IMG/VR virus record: IMGVR_UViG_3300020465_000093
Coordinates: 1-24,605 of that record
Source of the DNA: a virus
Length of the DNA stretch: 24,605 bases
Strand: one strand, 5' to 3'
The translations under genes were made by a program, and so were the position numbers. The notes under the pieces are model-generated. The model had not been told where the DNA came from. It ran no database searches and saw only the letters and a program-made list of their open reading frames with translations. This document shows positions 1 through 6,765 of the stretch, piece by piece. The stretch's first letter is position 1, and each line of letters starts with the position of its first letter.

Positions 1-634
1 TGAATCCCATGTTGCCAGCACAATGGAAGACGTTAGGCTTGATCCTAAAACTGTCTCCGGCTTTATACTGATGGCAAACTTCATTACCTACCAGAGTGTA
101 ATGTCCCCATTGCCAATCTTCTACGAATGTCATTGCCCTAAACACATCATCAACCTGGCAATTATGCTTACGACAAAATGTTCCATAGGTGTCAGCGTGT
201 AATCCTAGTGATGTCATTGGTTCCTTTACAAACACTCTGAGCTGTTTGTGTTTAATATGTCCAAATTTTTGTTCATATGCATCTAGCAACGGTTGATAGA
301 AATCTCCCAGTTCTTTGTCGTGGAACTCATAATAACAACTGTTGTCTAATGTCCAGTTACTTTTAATCCACGTTTCAAATTGTTTTTTAAATTTTTCATC
401 TCTGTTTTCAATTATTTTACTGTTAACCTTTCCATTCTCAAAGTAATAACTAAACCCTTTGCCACTTTTCTTAACTTCCTGTTTTGGACATTGTTTAAGT
501 ACATACTCCTTTAATGCAGTGTAATCAAATTCCAAGTTGCCTAGTGTTGGGCAGTCACTGGTGTTTTTGCTCAATGGCGAATAATGCCATGGAAACAGTT
601 CACCAAATTCAGATTTGATATCAACAGTATTCAT
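1..634 (-). CDS. 2OG-Fe(II) oxygenase-like protein, copy 1 (3' end cut off)
   Basis: The frame opens with ATG at 634 and runs off the left edge after 211 codons, so the C-terminus is missing. A double-stranded beta-helix iron site is visible: H146-A-D148 (in LGLHADTYG) and a distal H204 in a VFHCAGNMG block. The segment EDWQWGH followed by a KAGD turn matches the two genes immediately upstream (717-1433 and 1417-2229), so the three are paralogues. Enzymes of this family use Fe(II), O2 and 2-oxoglutarate to hydroxylate a protein, nucleic acid or small molecule. The substrate cannot be read from sequence. No good Shine-Dalgarno sequence precedes the ATG. The start overlaps the stop of a 28-codon ORF (TAATG), which suggests translational coupling. 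The family call is fairly sure, the activity is not. Confidence 0.75.
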   Translation of the reverse strand, partial: MNTVDIKSEFGELFPWHYSPLSKNTSDCPTLGNLEFDYTALKEYVLKQCPKQEVKKSGKGFSYYFENGKVNSKIIENRDEKFKKQFETWIKSNWTLDNSCYYEFHDKELGDFYQPLLDAYEQKFGHIKHKQLRVFVKEPMTSLGLHADTYGTFCRKHNCQVDDVFRAMTFVEDWQWGHYTLVGNEVCHQYKAGDSFRIKPNVFHCAGNMGF

Positions 635-720
635 TATCTAAGATATATTGTAGTTTCATGTTTGATAGGTTTAGCATATATTTTCCTTATCATAGCAATT
701 AACTTTTTTAGTTTTTTCAT
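634..720 (-). CDS. Small basic 28-residue peptide between two oxygenase genes
   Basis: This is a short ORF with ATG at 720 and TAA at 636-634. Its ATG overlaps the stop of the upstream oxygenase gene (ATGA). Its stop overlaps the start of the next oxygenase gene (TAATG). A GGAG lies about 8 bases before the ATG, inside the end of the upstream gene. The product is lysine-rich (begins MKKLKKLIAMIRK) and resembles a short amphipathic helix. It could be a genuine micro-protein, or only a coupling ORF that carries ribosomes to the next gene, which lacks its own ribosome binding site. I recognise no family. Confidence 0.45.
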   Translation of the reverse strand: MKKLKKLIAMIRKIYAKPIKHETTIYLR

Positions 721-1433
721 TTTATTTCTCCGCTCCAGTGTATTGTTATCTTTGGATTTATTCCAGCATTTGCACTGCCGTGGTAGATGCCTGGCTTTAG
801 GTCCCAAAGGTCACCTGCTCGCCATTGGTTGAAACAATGATTTCCGTAGTGAAAAAAATGTCCAAAGTCCCAGTCTCGGACAAAGACCATGTATCTTCTT
901 AACACGGTGTAATCCGCTTTTGTTTCGCCGGTTCTTCTTATGAAACTGCTGAATGTGTCTGTATGACTCCAAATTGTGTGTCCTGGTGGTTGCACAAATA
1001 GACTCACCCCCATCTTGTCGTCTTTAAGGTTAGGAAACATTTTACGCAGAGGTTCGTAATAGTCGCCAAACTCCTTGTTGGCTATCTTGAAGTACTGGCT
1101 ATTGTTCTTGTTGTGTGTGTTATTCTTGAGTGCCAACAGCGCCTGTTCCTTTATTGGCATGTTGTTGACATTATCATTGGCGTGCATCACTGCATCGTTT
1201 TCTTCGTCATACCACCAATACTTTTGTGGTGTGAGATGTTCATTGCATTTTTTGATAGCCCAATCGCCCAGTTCTTTCCAATCGAAATCTTTGATATTGT
1301 GCATGAAGCATGATTCATCGTCGTGGTCTGTCTTCATTGGATCCCAATGCCACGGATACTGTTCTAAAATTTCTTTTGGTACTGCATGTTTTGGATCTAA
1401 TCTTTGTTCCGATATCTTATGATTCAATTTCAT
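717..1433 (-). CDS. 2OG-Fe(II) oxygenase-like protein, copy 2
   Basis: This 238-residue protein has the iron-binding triad H157-T-D159 (IWSHTDTF) and a distal H218 in GIYHGSANAG. A basic residue follows that could bind the 2-oxoglutarate carboxylate. The RRYMVFVRDWDFGHFF strand and the WRAGD turn align with the equivalent segments of both neighbours, so it belongs to a three-gene tandem family. Its ATG lies inside the end of the upstream copy (17-base overlap), consistent with one polycistronic message. The length is usual for a single-domain phage prolyl- or lysyl-hydroxylase-like enzyme. The substrate is unknown. No signal peptide or membrane segment is present, so it should act in the cytoplasm. 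Confidence 0.8.
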   Translation of the reverse strand: MKLNHKISEQRLDPKHAVPKEILEQYPWHWDPMKTDHDDESCFMHNIKDFDWKELGDWAIKKCNEHLTPQKYWWYDEENDAVMHANDNVNNMPIKEQALLALKNNTHNKNNSQYFKIANKEFGDYYEPLRKMFPNLKDDKMGVSLFVQPPGHTIWSHTDTFSSFIRRTGETKADYTVLRRYMVFVRDWDFGHFFHYGNHCFNQWRAGDLWDLKPGIYHGSANAGINPKITIHWSGEIK

Positions 1434-2229
1434 TGGTCATTGCTCCACTGATACTACAGGTAAGTTTTAATCTTATGCCCATGTTTGCCGAACAGTGTGG
1501 TTGCGGTATAGGCAGATCATATACTTCGCCTTTCTTCCATCTAGGAAAGTAACTGTTTTGAAACTGTAATACATGTCCCCAATGCCAGTCTGTGATCATG
1601 ACCAGGTATCTTTTTATTGGGCCTAGATCACACATCTGTGCGTCTATGTCTGGGTTAAGGTCCTTGTTGTTCCTGCACCAGTTGCCGAGGTTATCATGGT
1701 GCCAAGGGAGTATCTGTCCCGGTAGATAGGCCAACAACCTAATAAGTGCAGTGTCGTAATCAATTCCTATCTTGTCTTCCCAAACTTGTCTCGAGCCTAA
1801 TAATTCTTTTACTCTTTCGTTGCTATCTCCATATAGTCCCCAGTTGTATTCTATCGTGTTTCTTGCATTGTAACCACACTTCATAGGTAGATTCATGGTT
1901 AGTTCACTAACACCGTTGTGATATGGGCGCCTTTCGTAATATTTCTTTTGTACTGTTTCCTTGTTGTTCATCATGAAGTCAATAAAATCTTGTTCATTAA
2001 TGTCTAGTTGTGATAAAGGATTTGCCTCATACTCGGTTGTAAGATCTGAACCTATGTCAATAGCCCACTTTTCGTATTCCTTGTCAGGTCTGTTTTCAAT
2101 AAAATCCCAAAGAGTGACTTCTGGTTGTTTGGCCATCAGACTTGTTTCAACATATATTTTTGGATCAGCCGGTATATCTTTGTAATTCGACATTACCTGG
2201 CTTGGCTTTAGTTTTCTTTTGACTTCCAT
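1417..2229 (-). CDS. 2OG-Fe(II) oxygenase-like protein, copy 3
   Basis: The ATG at 2229 (MEVKRKLK) is chosen over upstream in-frame codons because an AGGAG ribosome binding site sits at 2238-2242. The product is 270 residues. The iron site reads H177-H-D179 (PWHHDN) with a distal H245 in QPHCSANMGI, and R253 follows as a candidate 2-oxoglutarate ligand. The block RYLVMITDWHWGH then W-K-K-G-E matches copies 1 and 2. It is the first gene of the oxygenase operon and has a promoter-like sequence directly upstream. The N-terminal 100 residues are not shared with the other copies and may set substrate choice. The fold call is firm, the function is not known. Confidence 0.8.
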   Translation of the reverse strand: MEVKRKLKPSQVMSNYKDIPADPKIYVETSLMAKQPEVTLWDFIENRPDKEYEKWAIDIGSDLTTEYEANPLSQLDINEQDFIDFMMNNKETVQKKYYERRPYHNGVSELTMNLPMKCGYNARNTIEYNWGLYGDSNERVKELLGSRQVWEDKIGIDYDTALIRLLAYLPGQILPWHHDNLGNWCRNNKDLNPDIDAQMCDLGPIKRYLVMITDWHWGHVLQFQNSYFPRWKKGEVYDLPIPQPHCSANMGIRLKLTCSISGAMTNEIES

Positions 2230-2426
2230 TTTTTTTTCTCCTATTACGTGTAGCATAGCACAGGAGGGCAATAGGAGTCAATATTTTGTTCCTGTACTAC
2301 ACTTTTATGGTATGGAGTTAGCGATAAATCGCACACGGCACGGCCCTTTTCTACGGTCTTCCCTTTCGGTACCAACGGGTCGTTGTTTTTGCCGACGTCA
2401 TCTGGATGATGGCGCTACATTGTTAT
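2230..2426 (-). other. Intergenic leader with hairpin and ATG-less open frame
   Basis: This gap of about 200 bases is richer in G and C than its surroundings. On the minus strand it contains a perfect small hairpin (GCGAT-TT-ATCGC). It also holds a 56-codon open frame (2414 to 2244) that begins directly after an ATG-TAG pair at 2420-2415 and stops just before the ribosome binding site of the gene at 2229. The frame has no ATG; a TTG at 2375 is the only plausible start. It may be a structured 5' leader or a poorly started small gene. Confidence 0.35.
2252..2281 (-). promoter_or_regulatory. Sigma70-type promoter candidate for the oxygenase operon
   Basis: On the minus strand TTGACT (2281-2276) and TATGCT (2257-2252) are separated by 18 bases. 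The predicted transcript would start near 2245, just before the AGGAG of the gene starting at 2229, leaving a leader of about 16 bases. The -10 box is imperfect. Confidence 0.5.
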
Positions 2427-2431
2427 TTATT
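2424..2431 (-). promoter_or_regulatory. Late-promoter-like octamer AATAAATA
   Basis: This matches the NATAAATA late-promoter motif of T4-like phages and overlaps the stop codon of the gene ending at 2427. If it is used, transcription would start near 2418 and give the oxygenase operon a leader of about 190 bases. It is an AT-rich octamer overlapping a TAA stop, so chance occurrence is possible. Confidence 0.35.
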
Positions 2432-2960
2432 TGAGATTGGCTAGTATGGCCGCTTCTTTGGCTTTAGATTTTTCTGCTTTGATCCTATTCTCTTCTTCTA
2501 TCTCTTCGGCTGTCTTGACTTTTTCAGGCTCTAATTTAGTTGGTGCTTCTATAGGCATACCCCCGTTGTCGAACCACCTGCCGTCAGCGGTCACAGTGCA
2601 ACGACTGTAGAAACTTACCTTTTCGTTCATGTTATTTGTATGTGTTATAAGTCTTCTTTTACCGTACAACTTACCTTGATAATATGTTCCATTTGCCTGT
2701 AACAGCCTTTGTCCATTGTTTGGTGATTTGGTAAAGATACTGCCATATATTCTATCGATCATAATATACTCATCACCGTCCTTATCTTTTTTGCGTTTGG
2801 CCTTATCGTATCTTTTCGGAAGTTTGTGAATTGATTCTGGAATTGATGTGTAATACATATTTGTATAGGAATGAAAACGTTTTTCTTCAAACCTATTTGG
2901 TGCAGAACTTGTAATTTTGCCCAGTCCTTCAAGTATTTTTTTGGTTTTTTCGCTTGGCAT
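2427..2960 (-). CDS. Hypothetical protein, 177 residues
   Basis: ATG at 2960 opens a frame whose product I do not recognise. It is strongly charged. A lysine-rich stretch (LPKRYDKAKRKKDKDGDEY) lies near residue 50, a central part is rich in aromatic and glycine residues, and the C-terminal 40 residues of Glu, Lys and Ala are probably a single coiled helix. There is no signal peptide, membrane segment or cysteine cluster. A GGAG lies 13 bases before the ATG, a longer spacing than usual. It sits downstream of the consensus sigma70 promoter at 3105-3132, separated by a leader of about 140 bases, which suggests early expression. The high charge would suit nucleic-acid binding or scaffolding, but that is a guess. 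Confidence 0.7.
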   Translation of the reverse strand: MPSEKTKKILEGLGKITSSAPNRFEEKRFHSYTNMYYTSIPESIHKLPKRYDKAKRKKDKDGDEYIMIDRIYGSIFTKSPNNGQRLLQANGTYYQGKLYGKRRLITHTNNMNEKVSFYSRCTVTADGRWFDNGGMPIEAPTKLEPEKVKTAEEIEEENRIKAEKSKAKEAAILANLK

Positions 2961-3101
2961 AATGGTTTAGCTCTCCACCAGTCCGTTATCGACTCCAACC
3001 TCGCCCGTTCGGGCTATCCATCCATCATCGACATAGAGTGTCTCTAATTTTAGGTCGCAAATGAGAATTGGTACCTTACCAGCTCTGGTGGATTTGCTGT
3101 C
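2961..3101 (-). other. Structured leader of the 177-residue gene, with ATG-less frame
   Basis: The transcript from the promoter at 3105-3132 would begin near 3098. The leader contains an inverted repeat GCAAAT...ATTTGC close to its 5' end, an ACCA-GAGC-TGGT hairpin, and a perfect GCCCG-AA-CGGGC hairpin near 3001-3012. A 44-codon open frame (3101 to 2967) crosses the leader with no ATG, GTG or TTG placed to start it well; the only codon with a spaced AAGG before it is an ATT. This could be cis-regulatory RNA or a small gene with an unusual start. Confidence 0.35.
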
Positions 3102-3104
3102 TTA

Positions 3105-3132
3105 ATTATACACGAAATATTTTATATGTCAA
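3105..3132 (-). promoter_or_regulatory. Consensus sigma70 promoter, minus strand
   Basis: TTGACA (3132-3127), a 16-base spacer and TATAAT (3110-3105) read on the minus strand, a perfect match at both boxes. The -10 context GTGTATAATTAAGA is repeated exactly at the promoter of the gene starting at 6758, suggesting a shared early-promoter class. Confidence 0.8.
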
Positions 3133-3157
3133 CTACAACGCACAATTAAATAATCAC

Positions 3158-3874
3158 ATGCGTTATCATGTAGGAATAGGCTGTAGTTTTGGAGCATCTA
3201 AACACAATGCCCATAAACAGTTGGCAGAAAAAATGGGTGCCACCTTTATAAACCTTAGTGAACCAGGACAGGGAAATTTTAGAATCTACACAGAATTACT
3301 GTATTGGTCAGCAGTTAATCAGGAAAAATTAAGGGACACCACTTTTAGTATTGGTTGGAGCGGTATCTACAGGAACGACGTAATAGAAAAAACTGATACA
3401 GATGATCGCGGGTTCAAATGGACCAGATGGAGAGCAGATAGGGACGACCCCACACATAAAAATTTACCAACCTTGATGGATATTGAATTAGATCAAACCG
3501 TGCGTTTCTTGTCTCACGTTATATCTACACAACATCTTTTAAAAGATCTTAAATGCAAATATGTGATGTACAATGCTGTAGACACACACATCGATAGGTC
3601 AACATTTGATACCAATACAGCACTAACAGTAAAAATTTTAGAAAAACAAATAGACATGACATCATTTTATGAATTCAAAACCTCTCATTCAAAATACATT
3701 GCCACCAATAAGTATTTTCTAAATCCTGCACCGGCATCTGTATTGCAGAAGATAACAAACTGGCCAACGGACGACTCCCAGTATCCTGTGGTTGATGCAC
3801 ACCCTTCTCCGGAAGGTGATAGTAAGTGGGCAGATCTAGTATGGGAACATTCTCAAGACAATCAAATTTTATAA
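3158..3874 (+). CDS. SGNH/GDSL hydrolase-like protein
   Basis: This is one of few plus-strand genes. I chose the ATG at 3158 (MRYHVGIG), because translation upstream of it passes through the minus-strand promoter region and looks non-coding. The 238-residue product starts with a beta strand and a GCSFG turn (residues 8-12), where the Ser fits the block I nucleophile. NLSEPGQGN at 32-40 fits the glycine/asparagine oxyanion block. DAHPSPEG near residue 213 supplies the Asp and His of the usual catalytic pair. This is the SGNH hydrolase layout, a fold that removes acyl or other ester groups from lipids or glycans. No export signal is present. It converges on the next gene with a 13-base overlap. 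The fold is likely, the substrate unknown. Confidence 0.6.
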   Translation: MRYHVGIGCSFGASKHNAHKQLAEKMGATFINLSEPGQGNFRIYTELLYWSAVNQEKLRDTTFSIGWSGIYRNDVIEKTDTDDRGFKWTRWRADRDDPTHKNLPTLMDIELDQTVRFLSHVISTQHLLKDLKCKYVMYNAVDTHIDRSTFDTNTALTVKILEKQIDMTSFYEFKTSHSKYIATNKYFLNPAPASVLQKITNWPTDDSQYPVVDAHPSPEGDSKWADLVWEHSQDNQIL

Positions 3875-4392
3875 CCAAGCATATCAAAATGGTCTTTTAA
3901 GGTGTAATCGTTTAAATTGATAACATTTCCTCGTACATCCTTGATAATTTTGTTGTATCCTGCAAGGTGATACCTGCGGAAAGGGTATTCCCAATTTCCT
4001 GCTTGTTGCCAATCTCCTTCCAATATGTGCTTGTCTTGATCATCTATCTGACACAAAGGCATCTGTAACACCATCTCGGCTGGTATCTTGTCATGTAGAT
4101 ATGCAGTTATAATTTTGTTTTGTGGTATCACATGTTCCAGATGAAGTTTTTGTCTGAGAAGAGATTCTTGAGCCTTATAGTGATATCCCAATGGTGCCAA
4201 TTGTTTTTGCATTGTTCTTATGTAGAGCACTAACGATCCTTTGATATGTTTTTTGGTTGCTTGACTCCAACGGTCCTCGAACAGATCTGCTTTCATCTTA
4301 TCTATGTAATCTGCAAGTTCCTTCAATTCAGGCCTATCTTTGGCCTTGAAGTTTATCTCTGGCAGGTTATTAAGGCTTTGGAAGTCTATCAT
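3862..4392 (-). CDS. Hypothetical protein with HNH-like EHVIP motif
   Basis: ATG at 4392 is preceded by a strong GAGGAG seven bases upstream. The 176-residue product has a helical N-terminal half rich in Lys and Gln. Near residue 90 come HLEHVIPQNK and then MPLCQIDDQDKHIL. The E-H-V-I-P plus P-L-C order is reminiscent of HNH endonucleases, where an acidic-His pair starts the beta-beta-alpha-metal motif. A clear second Cys pair and the final His are not obvious, so the match is weak. It overlaps the upstream 62-residue gene by 23 bases and belongs to the operon that begins with the ParB-like gene. Confidence 0.65.
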   Translation of the reverse strand: MIDFQSLNNLPEINFKAKDRPELKELADYIDKMKADLFEDRWSQATKKHIKGSLVLYIRTMQKQLAPLGYHYKAQESLLRQKLHLEHVIPQNKIITAYLHDKIPAEMVLQMPLCQIDDQDKHILEGDWQQAGNWEYPFRRYHLAGYNKIIKDVRGNVINLNDYTLKDHFDMLGYKI

Positions 4393-4558
4393 TAAACTGC
4401 TCCTCTGTGATCATTTCTAGTTCCACTGCCGCGGCACCATCATCGTAGTGTTCCTGTACATGTCTTTGTACATCCTTCCACGGCAATCCATATCCGTATT
4501 CTTCTGTTTTGTCATTTTTAGTTACAAGACAGATGTAATAGCAAAGTTTACTTGACAT
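4370..4558 (-). CDS. Small hypothetical protein, 62 residues
   Basis: ATG at 4558 lies inside the last codons of the ParB-like gene (11-base overlap), and its end overlaps the next gene, so it is likely translated by coupling. The product (starts MSSKLCYYICLV) is acidic in its second half and has two cysteines near the N-terminus. It looks like a small alpha/beta domain. I recognise no family. The position inside a tight operon is the main support for it being real. Confidence 0.65.
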   Translation of the reverse strand: MSSKLCYYICLVTKNDKTEEYGYGLPWKDVQRHVQEHYDDGAAAVELEMITEEQFNDRLPKP

Positions 4559-5624
4559 ACTTGTTGAAGGCCGTTTGTGCTTCTGACTCTGTTGCTATGT
4601 CGCTATCTTCTAATTTAAGAGTGACGTTCGGCATATAACTAGGTTCAAATGTACCGTCCTCAATAAGATATACTTCTCTTAACATATGTGCCATTGCCAC
4701 AGGTGCGTCCCAACCAACACCGTTTGCGTGTTGCCATTGTTTCTTTGTTGCGGAGTGTATCAGTGTTGCACTAGGACAAACCTTTTTGGCAGTCTCCAGC
4801 ATCTTGGTCATCCAATCGTTAGGCAACCTTTTAAGACGTTTTGCTTCTTGTCCCATCTGATACTGTTTCATTAGTCCTATAAACAAGCCTTGATTGATCT
4901 CTCCACCTTCTTCGTCACCATATACGTTTTTAATTGATAACAATGCATCAGTCAATCCAATAGGACCTGCCATTTTAATTCCTTTGTATGCATAATCAAA
5001 ATGTGAGAAGTAGTGCTTGTTAGGTCCACATTTGCCTGGGCTCTTTCTCACACGTTTTGGTTCTAGGTCTATTTCACAAGAATCAAATACTTGTTGAACT
5101 AGATGAGCAGTCACTACTCTTTCTGTTTCTGTTTCACCCATTTTGTATCTGTGTAGTAGGCATCTGTGTATCTCTTCTGTGCCTGCCCTCAATATACCCG
5201 AATCGTTGACTATCTCGAATGCTTCTGCATCAAAGGCCGGCTCATCTGTTTCTACTATCGTAACTGGTATTTTCTTCCAACCCAGTAATGCTAGGGCCAC
5301 TGCTCTGTGTTGCCCGTCGAATATGTATAGTGTTTCTCCATCTGACCTTTTCACTGCTGACACAGGACAACATACTCTAGGATCGAACTTCTTCATTATG
5401 TTCATTACGTGCCCTGCCCTGACGTCACGTTGTACAGAATAGTTGAATGCGAAGTGTTCTAGTGGATGGTCTTCCACACCTTTGGGTAATAATCTACCTT
5501 TGGCTATTTGGTTTTGTAAATTTACTTTTGATTCTGCTAGTTTGCTTGTCCAGTTTGGAACGTCTTGTGGTGCTTCTTTTTTGACTTCTTCGACCACGTC
5601 GAGAAGCATTTTTACTTTGCTCAT
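4548..5624 (-). CDS. ParB/Srx-fold nuclease-like protein
   Basis: The ATG at 5624 is preferred over an upstream non-ATG start because GGAG lies seven bases before it (AGGAGATTGTATG). The product has 358 residues. Residues about 55-125 form a ParB/sulfiredoxin-type domain: VQRD at 64-67, then YIFDGQHRAVALALLGWKKIPVTIVE, where the DGQHR at 103-107 corresponds to the G-x-x-R nucleotide-binding signature. The remaining 230 residues are not recognised. ParB-fold proteins bind or hydrolyse nucleotides and may nick DNA; in phages several are host-takeover or DNA-modification factors. There is no helix-turn-helix like that of chromosomal ParB, so a partition role is unlikely. A strong promoter (5700-5727) sits upstream. 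Confidence 0.8.
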   Translation of the reverse strand: MSKVKMLLDVVEEVKKEAPQDVPNWTSKLAESKVNLQNQIAKGRLLPKGVEDHPLEHFAFNYSVQRDVRAGHVMNIMKKFDPRVCCPVSAVKRSDGETLYIFDGQHRAVALALLGWKKIPVTIVETDEPAFDAEAFEIVNDSGILRAGTEEIHRCLLHRYKMGETETERVVTAHLVQQVFDSCEIDLEPKRVRKSPGKCGPNKHYFSHFDYAYKGIKMAGPIGLTDALLSIKNVYGDEEGGEINQGLFIGLMKQYQMGQEAKRLKRLPNDWMTKMLETAKKVCPSATLIHSATKKQWQHANGVGWDAPVAMAHMLREVYLIEDGTFEPSYMPNVTLKLEDSDIATESEAQTAFNKYVK

Positions 5625-5699
5625 ACAATCTCCTATAGTTAATGAGTGCAATCCAAAGCAAAAATTCCTACGATAGGATAAACCTTAAATTACCTCTTT

Positions 5700-5727
5700 A
5701 TTATAACAGATTTTTTGATTTAGTCAA
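5700..5727 (-). promoter_or_regulatory. Sigma70-type promoter for the ParB-like operon
   Basis: TTGACT (5727-5722), 16-base spacer, TATAAT (5705-5700) on the minus strand. It sits in the 100-base gap between the 69-residue gene and the ParB-like gene, pointing at the latter. The leader would be about 70 bases. Confidence 0.75.
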
Positions 5728-5728
5728 C

Positions 5729-5938
5729 CTATGTTGATTTAATGTCAACGTACATGCAAGAGTGTGCCTCGCTATGAACGGTATATCCAAACTCTTGGAA
5801 TGTTTTTACCATGCCCTTGGCTTTTTGTTCTGCCTGTATAACGCACTGTTCTTCTGTTGCGTAAAATTTGACCGGTTCTTCCTCAAACATGGTGCAAGGG
5901 TTACCTAATGTACAGATTACTACTAAAACTTTCCACAT
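5729..5938 (-). CDS. Small exported Cys-containing protein, paralogue of 7122-7334
   Basis: This 69-residue protein starts MWKVLVVICTL, a short hydrophobic stretch after one lysine that resembles a signal peptide or N-terminal anchor. Four cysteines follow the pattern of the 70-residue protein encoded 1.2 kb away on the opposite strand: both begin MWK, have Cys at residue 9, an (E/Q)C..QA helix near residue 32, a G-M...F segment and a C-terminal Cys. The pair are diverged duplicates on either side of the tmRNA. Paired cysteines and the leader suggest an envelope or periplasmic location with disulfides. Function is unknown; superinfection exclusion or lysis accessory roles are conceivable but unsupported. 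Confidence 0.7.
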   Translation of the reverse strand: MWKVLVVICTLGNPCTMFEEEPVKFYATEEQCVIQAEQKAKGMVKTFQEFGYTVHSEAHSCMYVDIKST

Positions 5939-5947
5939 ATACTATAA

Positions 5948-6226
5948 TTACCTTGTTTTCCTTTTGCCAAGCAAGTCCCTCACTGCTTCTTTACATGCAT
6001 CATGCCAGTACTTGCCGGAATCTCTCAACTTCTCATTTGCTATTCTAAGTTTTTCCATCTTACGTTCTACGGCCTTGTATTTGCTTTGTTTCAATTCTTT
6101 GCCAATTACTTTTTCTAACTGATTGAGAATGTCATCGATCGCAGGACAGGTTATATCAGGCACCTTGGGAGCCTTTTTCCGGATCTTACTCCAATAATTT
6201 GTTCGTTTCTGTGCTCTGTAAAACAT
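5948..6226 (-). CDS. Hypothetical coiled-coil protein, 92 residues
   Basis: The ATG at 6226 (MFYRAQKR) is preceded by GAGGGGG at a good distance, so it is preferred over the GTG at 6232. After a basic N-terminus comes DITCPAIDDILNQLEKVIG. A long charged helix follows (ERKMEKLRIANEKLRDSGKYWHDACKEA), probably a coiled coil. The C-P-x-I-D plus LR-x-x-NxxLR arrangement is what I recall from short conserved phage hypotheticals, but I cannot name a function. The stop codon lies ten bases before the next gene. Confidence 0.75.
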   Translation of the reverse strand: MFYRAQKRTNYWSKIRKKAPKVPDITCPAIDDILNQLEKVIGKELKQSKYKAVERKMEKLRIANEKLRDSGKYWHDACKEAVRDLLGKRKTR

Positions 6227-6314
6227 CAACACCCCCTCGACAGTAATATTTACTGCCCTGTGGTTGTTTGTGATGTGCTACTATAAGTTCTGTAGGTGTA
6301 TTAATTTTTTGGAT
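6186..6314 (-). other. Open frame in phase with the 24-residue membrane peptide
   Basis: Directly after the TAA that ends the membrane peptide (6317-6315) the same frame stays open for 42 codons until TAA at 6188-6186, with no ATG. The composition looks coding-like (for example VAHHKQPQGSKYYCRGG). It overlaps the start of the 92-residue gene by about 40 bases. It could be a remnant of a single 67-residue gene split by a nonsense mutation, a readthrough extension, or chance. Confidence 0.3.
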
Positions 6315-6389
6315 TTATATGAGTGTGATACAACCGTATAAGAAAACTGATGTGTAGACCAAGATTATAGTCCACATCCACTTGCTCAT
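6315..6389 (-). CDS. 24-residue single-span membrane peptide
   Basis: ATG at 6389 overlaps the stop of the preceding small gene (ATGA). The product is MSKWMW followed by about 16 hydrophobic residues (IILVYTSVFLYGCITLI) and a TAA stop. The FLYGC segment is close to, but not a standard, lipobox. The lack of any charge after residue 3 and the coupling to the gene before it support a real membrane peptide. The frame continues open after the stop (see 6186-6314). Confidence 0.5.
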   Translation of the reverse strand: MSKWMWTIILVYTSVFLYGCITLI

Positions 6390-6547
6390 TTTACTTCTTT
6401 GGTGTGTGCTTTTCCTGATTTTCTACCACGCATATAATATTTTGATGGTTCGTAATCCCATCTCATACCGTGATGTCCCCTGACATCTGCGTACATCATT
6501 CTAAGTTTAACTATTAATCTAACCAACGGGTTGTGATTTATTCTCAC
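6386..6547 (-). CDS. Small basic hypothetical protein, 37-53 residues
   Basis: The frame reads from GTG at 6547 (53 residues) or ATG at 6499 (37 residues) to TGA at 6388-6386. The distal part MMYADVRGHHGMRWDYEPSK then YYMRGRKSG is rich in Arg, His and Tyr and looks coding. No clear ribosome binding site decides the start; the GTG falls eight bases after the stop of the preceding gene. The stop overlaps the ATG of the membrane peptide. High basic charge would suit RNA, DNA or protein-surface binding. No family is recognised. Confidence 0.5.
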   Translation of the reverse strand: MRINHNPLVRLIVKLRMMYADVRGHHGMRWDYEPSKYYMRGRKSGKAHTKEVK

Positions 6548-6554
6548 TTGTCTT

Positions 6555-6758
6555 CTAACGTCCTATCTTTTTCTTTCTACCTAGTGGTATTTTTTGATCT
6601 TTGACGAAAAGCTCTCCACCCTTCGTCATCCATTCGATAGTTATCATCTTGGACTTAGAATTGCCCTGAAATGACTTCACGGCCTTCTTGAAAGACATCG
6701 CCTCGACTTCCTTGGTCTCTGCTCCGTCTGTGATTTTGAATATTCTATTTTTTGGCAT
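6555..6758 (-). CDS. Small basic hypothetical protein, 67 residues
   Basis: ATG at 6758 (MPKNRIFKI) is used rather than the further upstream in-frame codon, which falls inside the promoter. The product is very basic, ends PLGRKKKIGR, and looks like one small beta-rich domain (KITDGAETKEVEA, MITIEWMTKGGELFV). It is the first gene after a consensus promoter at 6766-6793, so probably early and abundant. No family is recognised; size and charge fit a nucleic-acid or host-protein binding factor. Confidence 0.65.
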   Translation of the reverse strand: MPKNRIFKITDGAETKEVEAMSFKKAVKSFQGNSKSKMITIEWMTKGGELFVKDQKIPLGRKKKIGR

Positions 6759-6765
6759 ATTCTTA

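Noticed and set aside
2961-3060. A possible tRNA-like fold around the GCCCGTTCGGGC sequence
   Set aside because: Only a single hairpin forms; there is no acceptor stem, anticodon arm or T-loop sequence.
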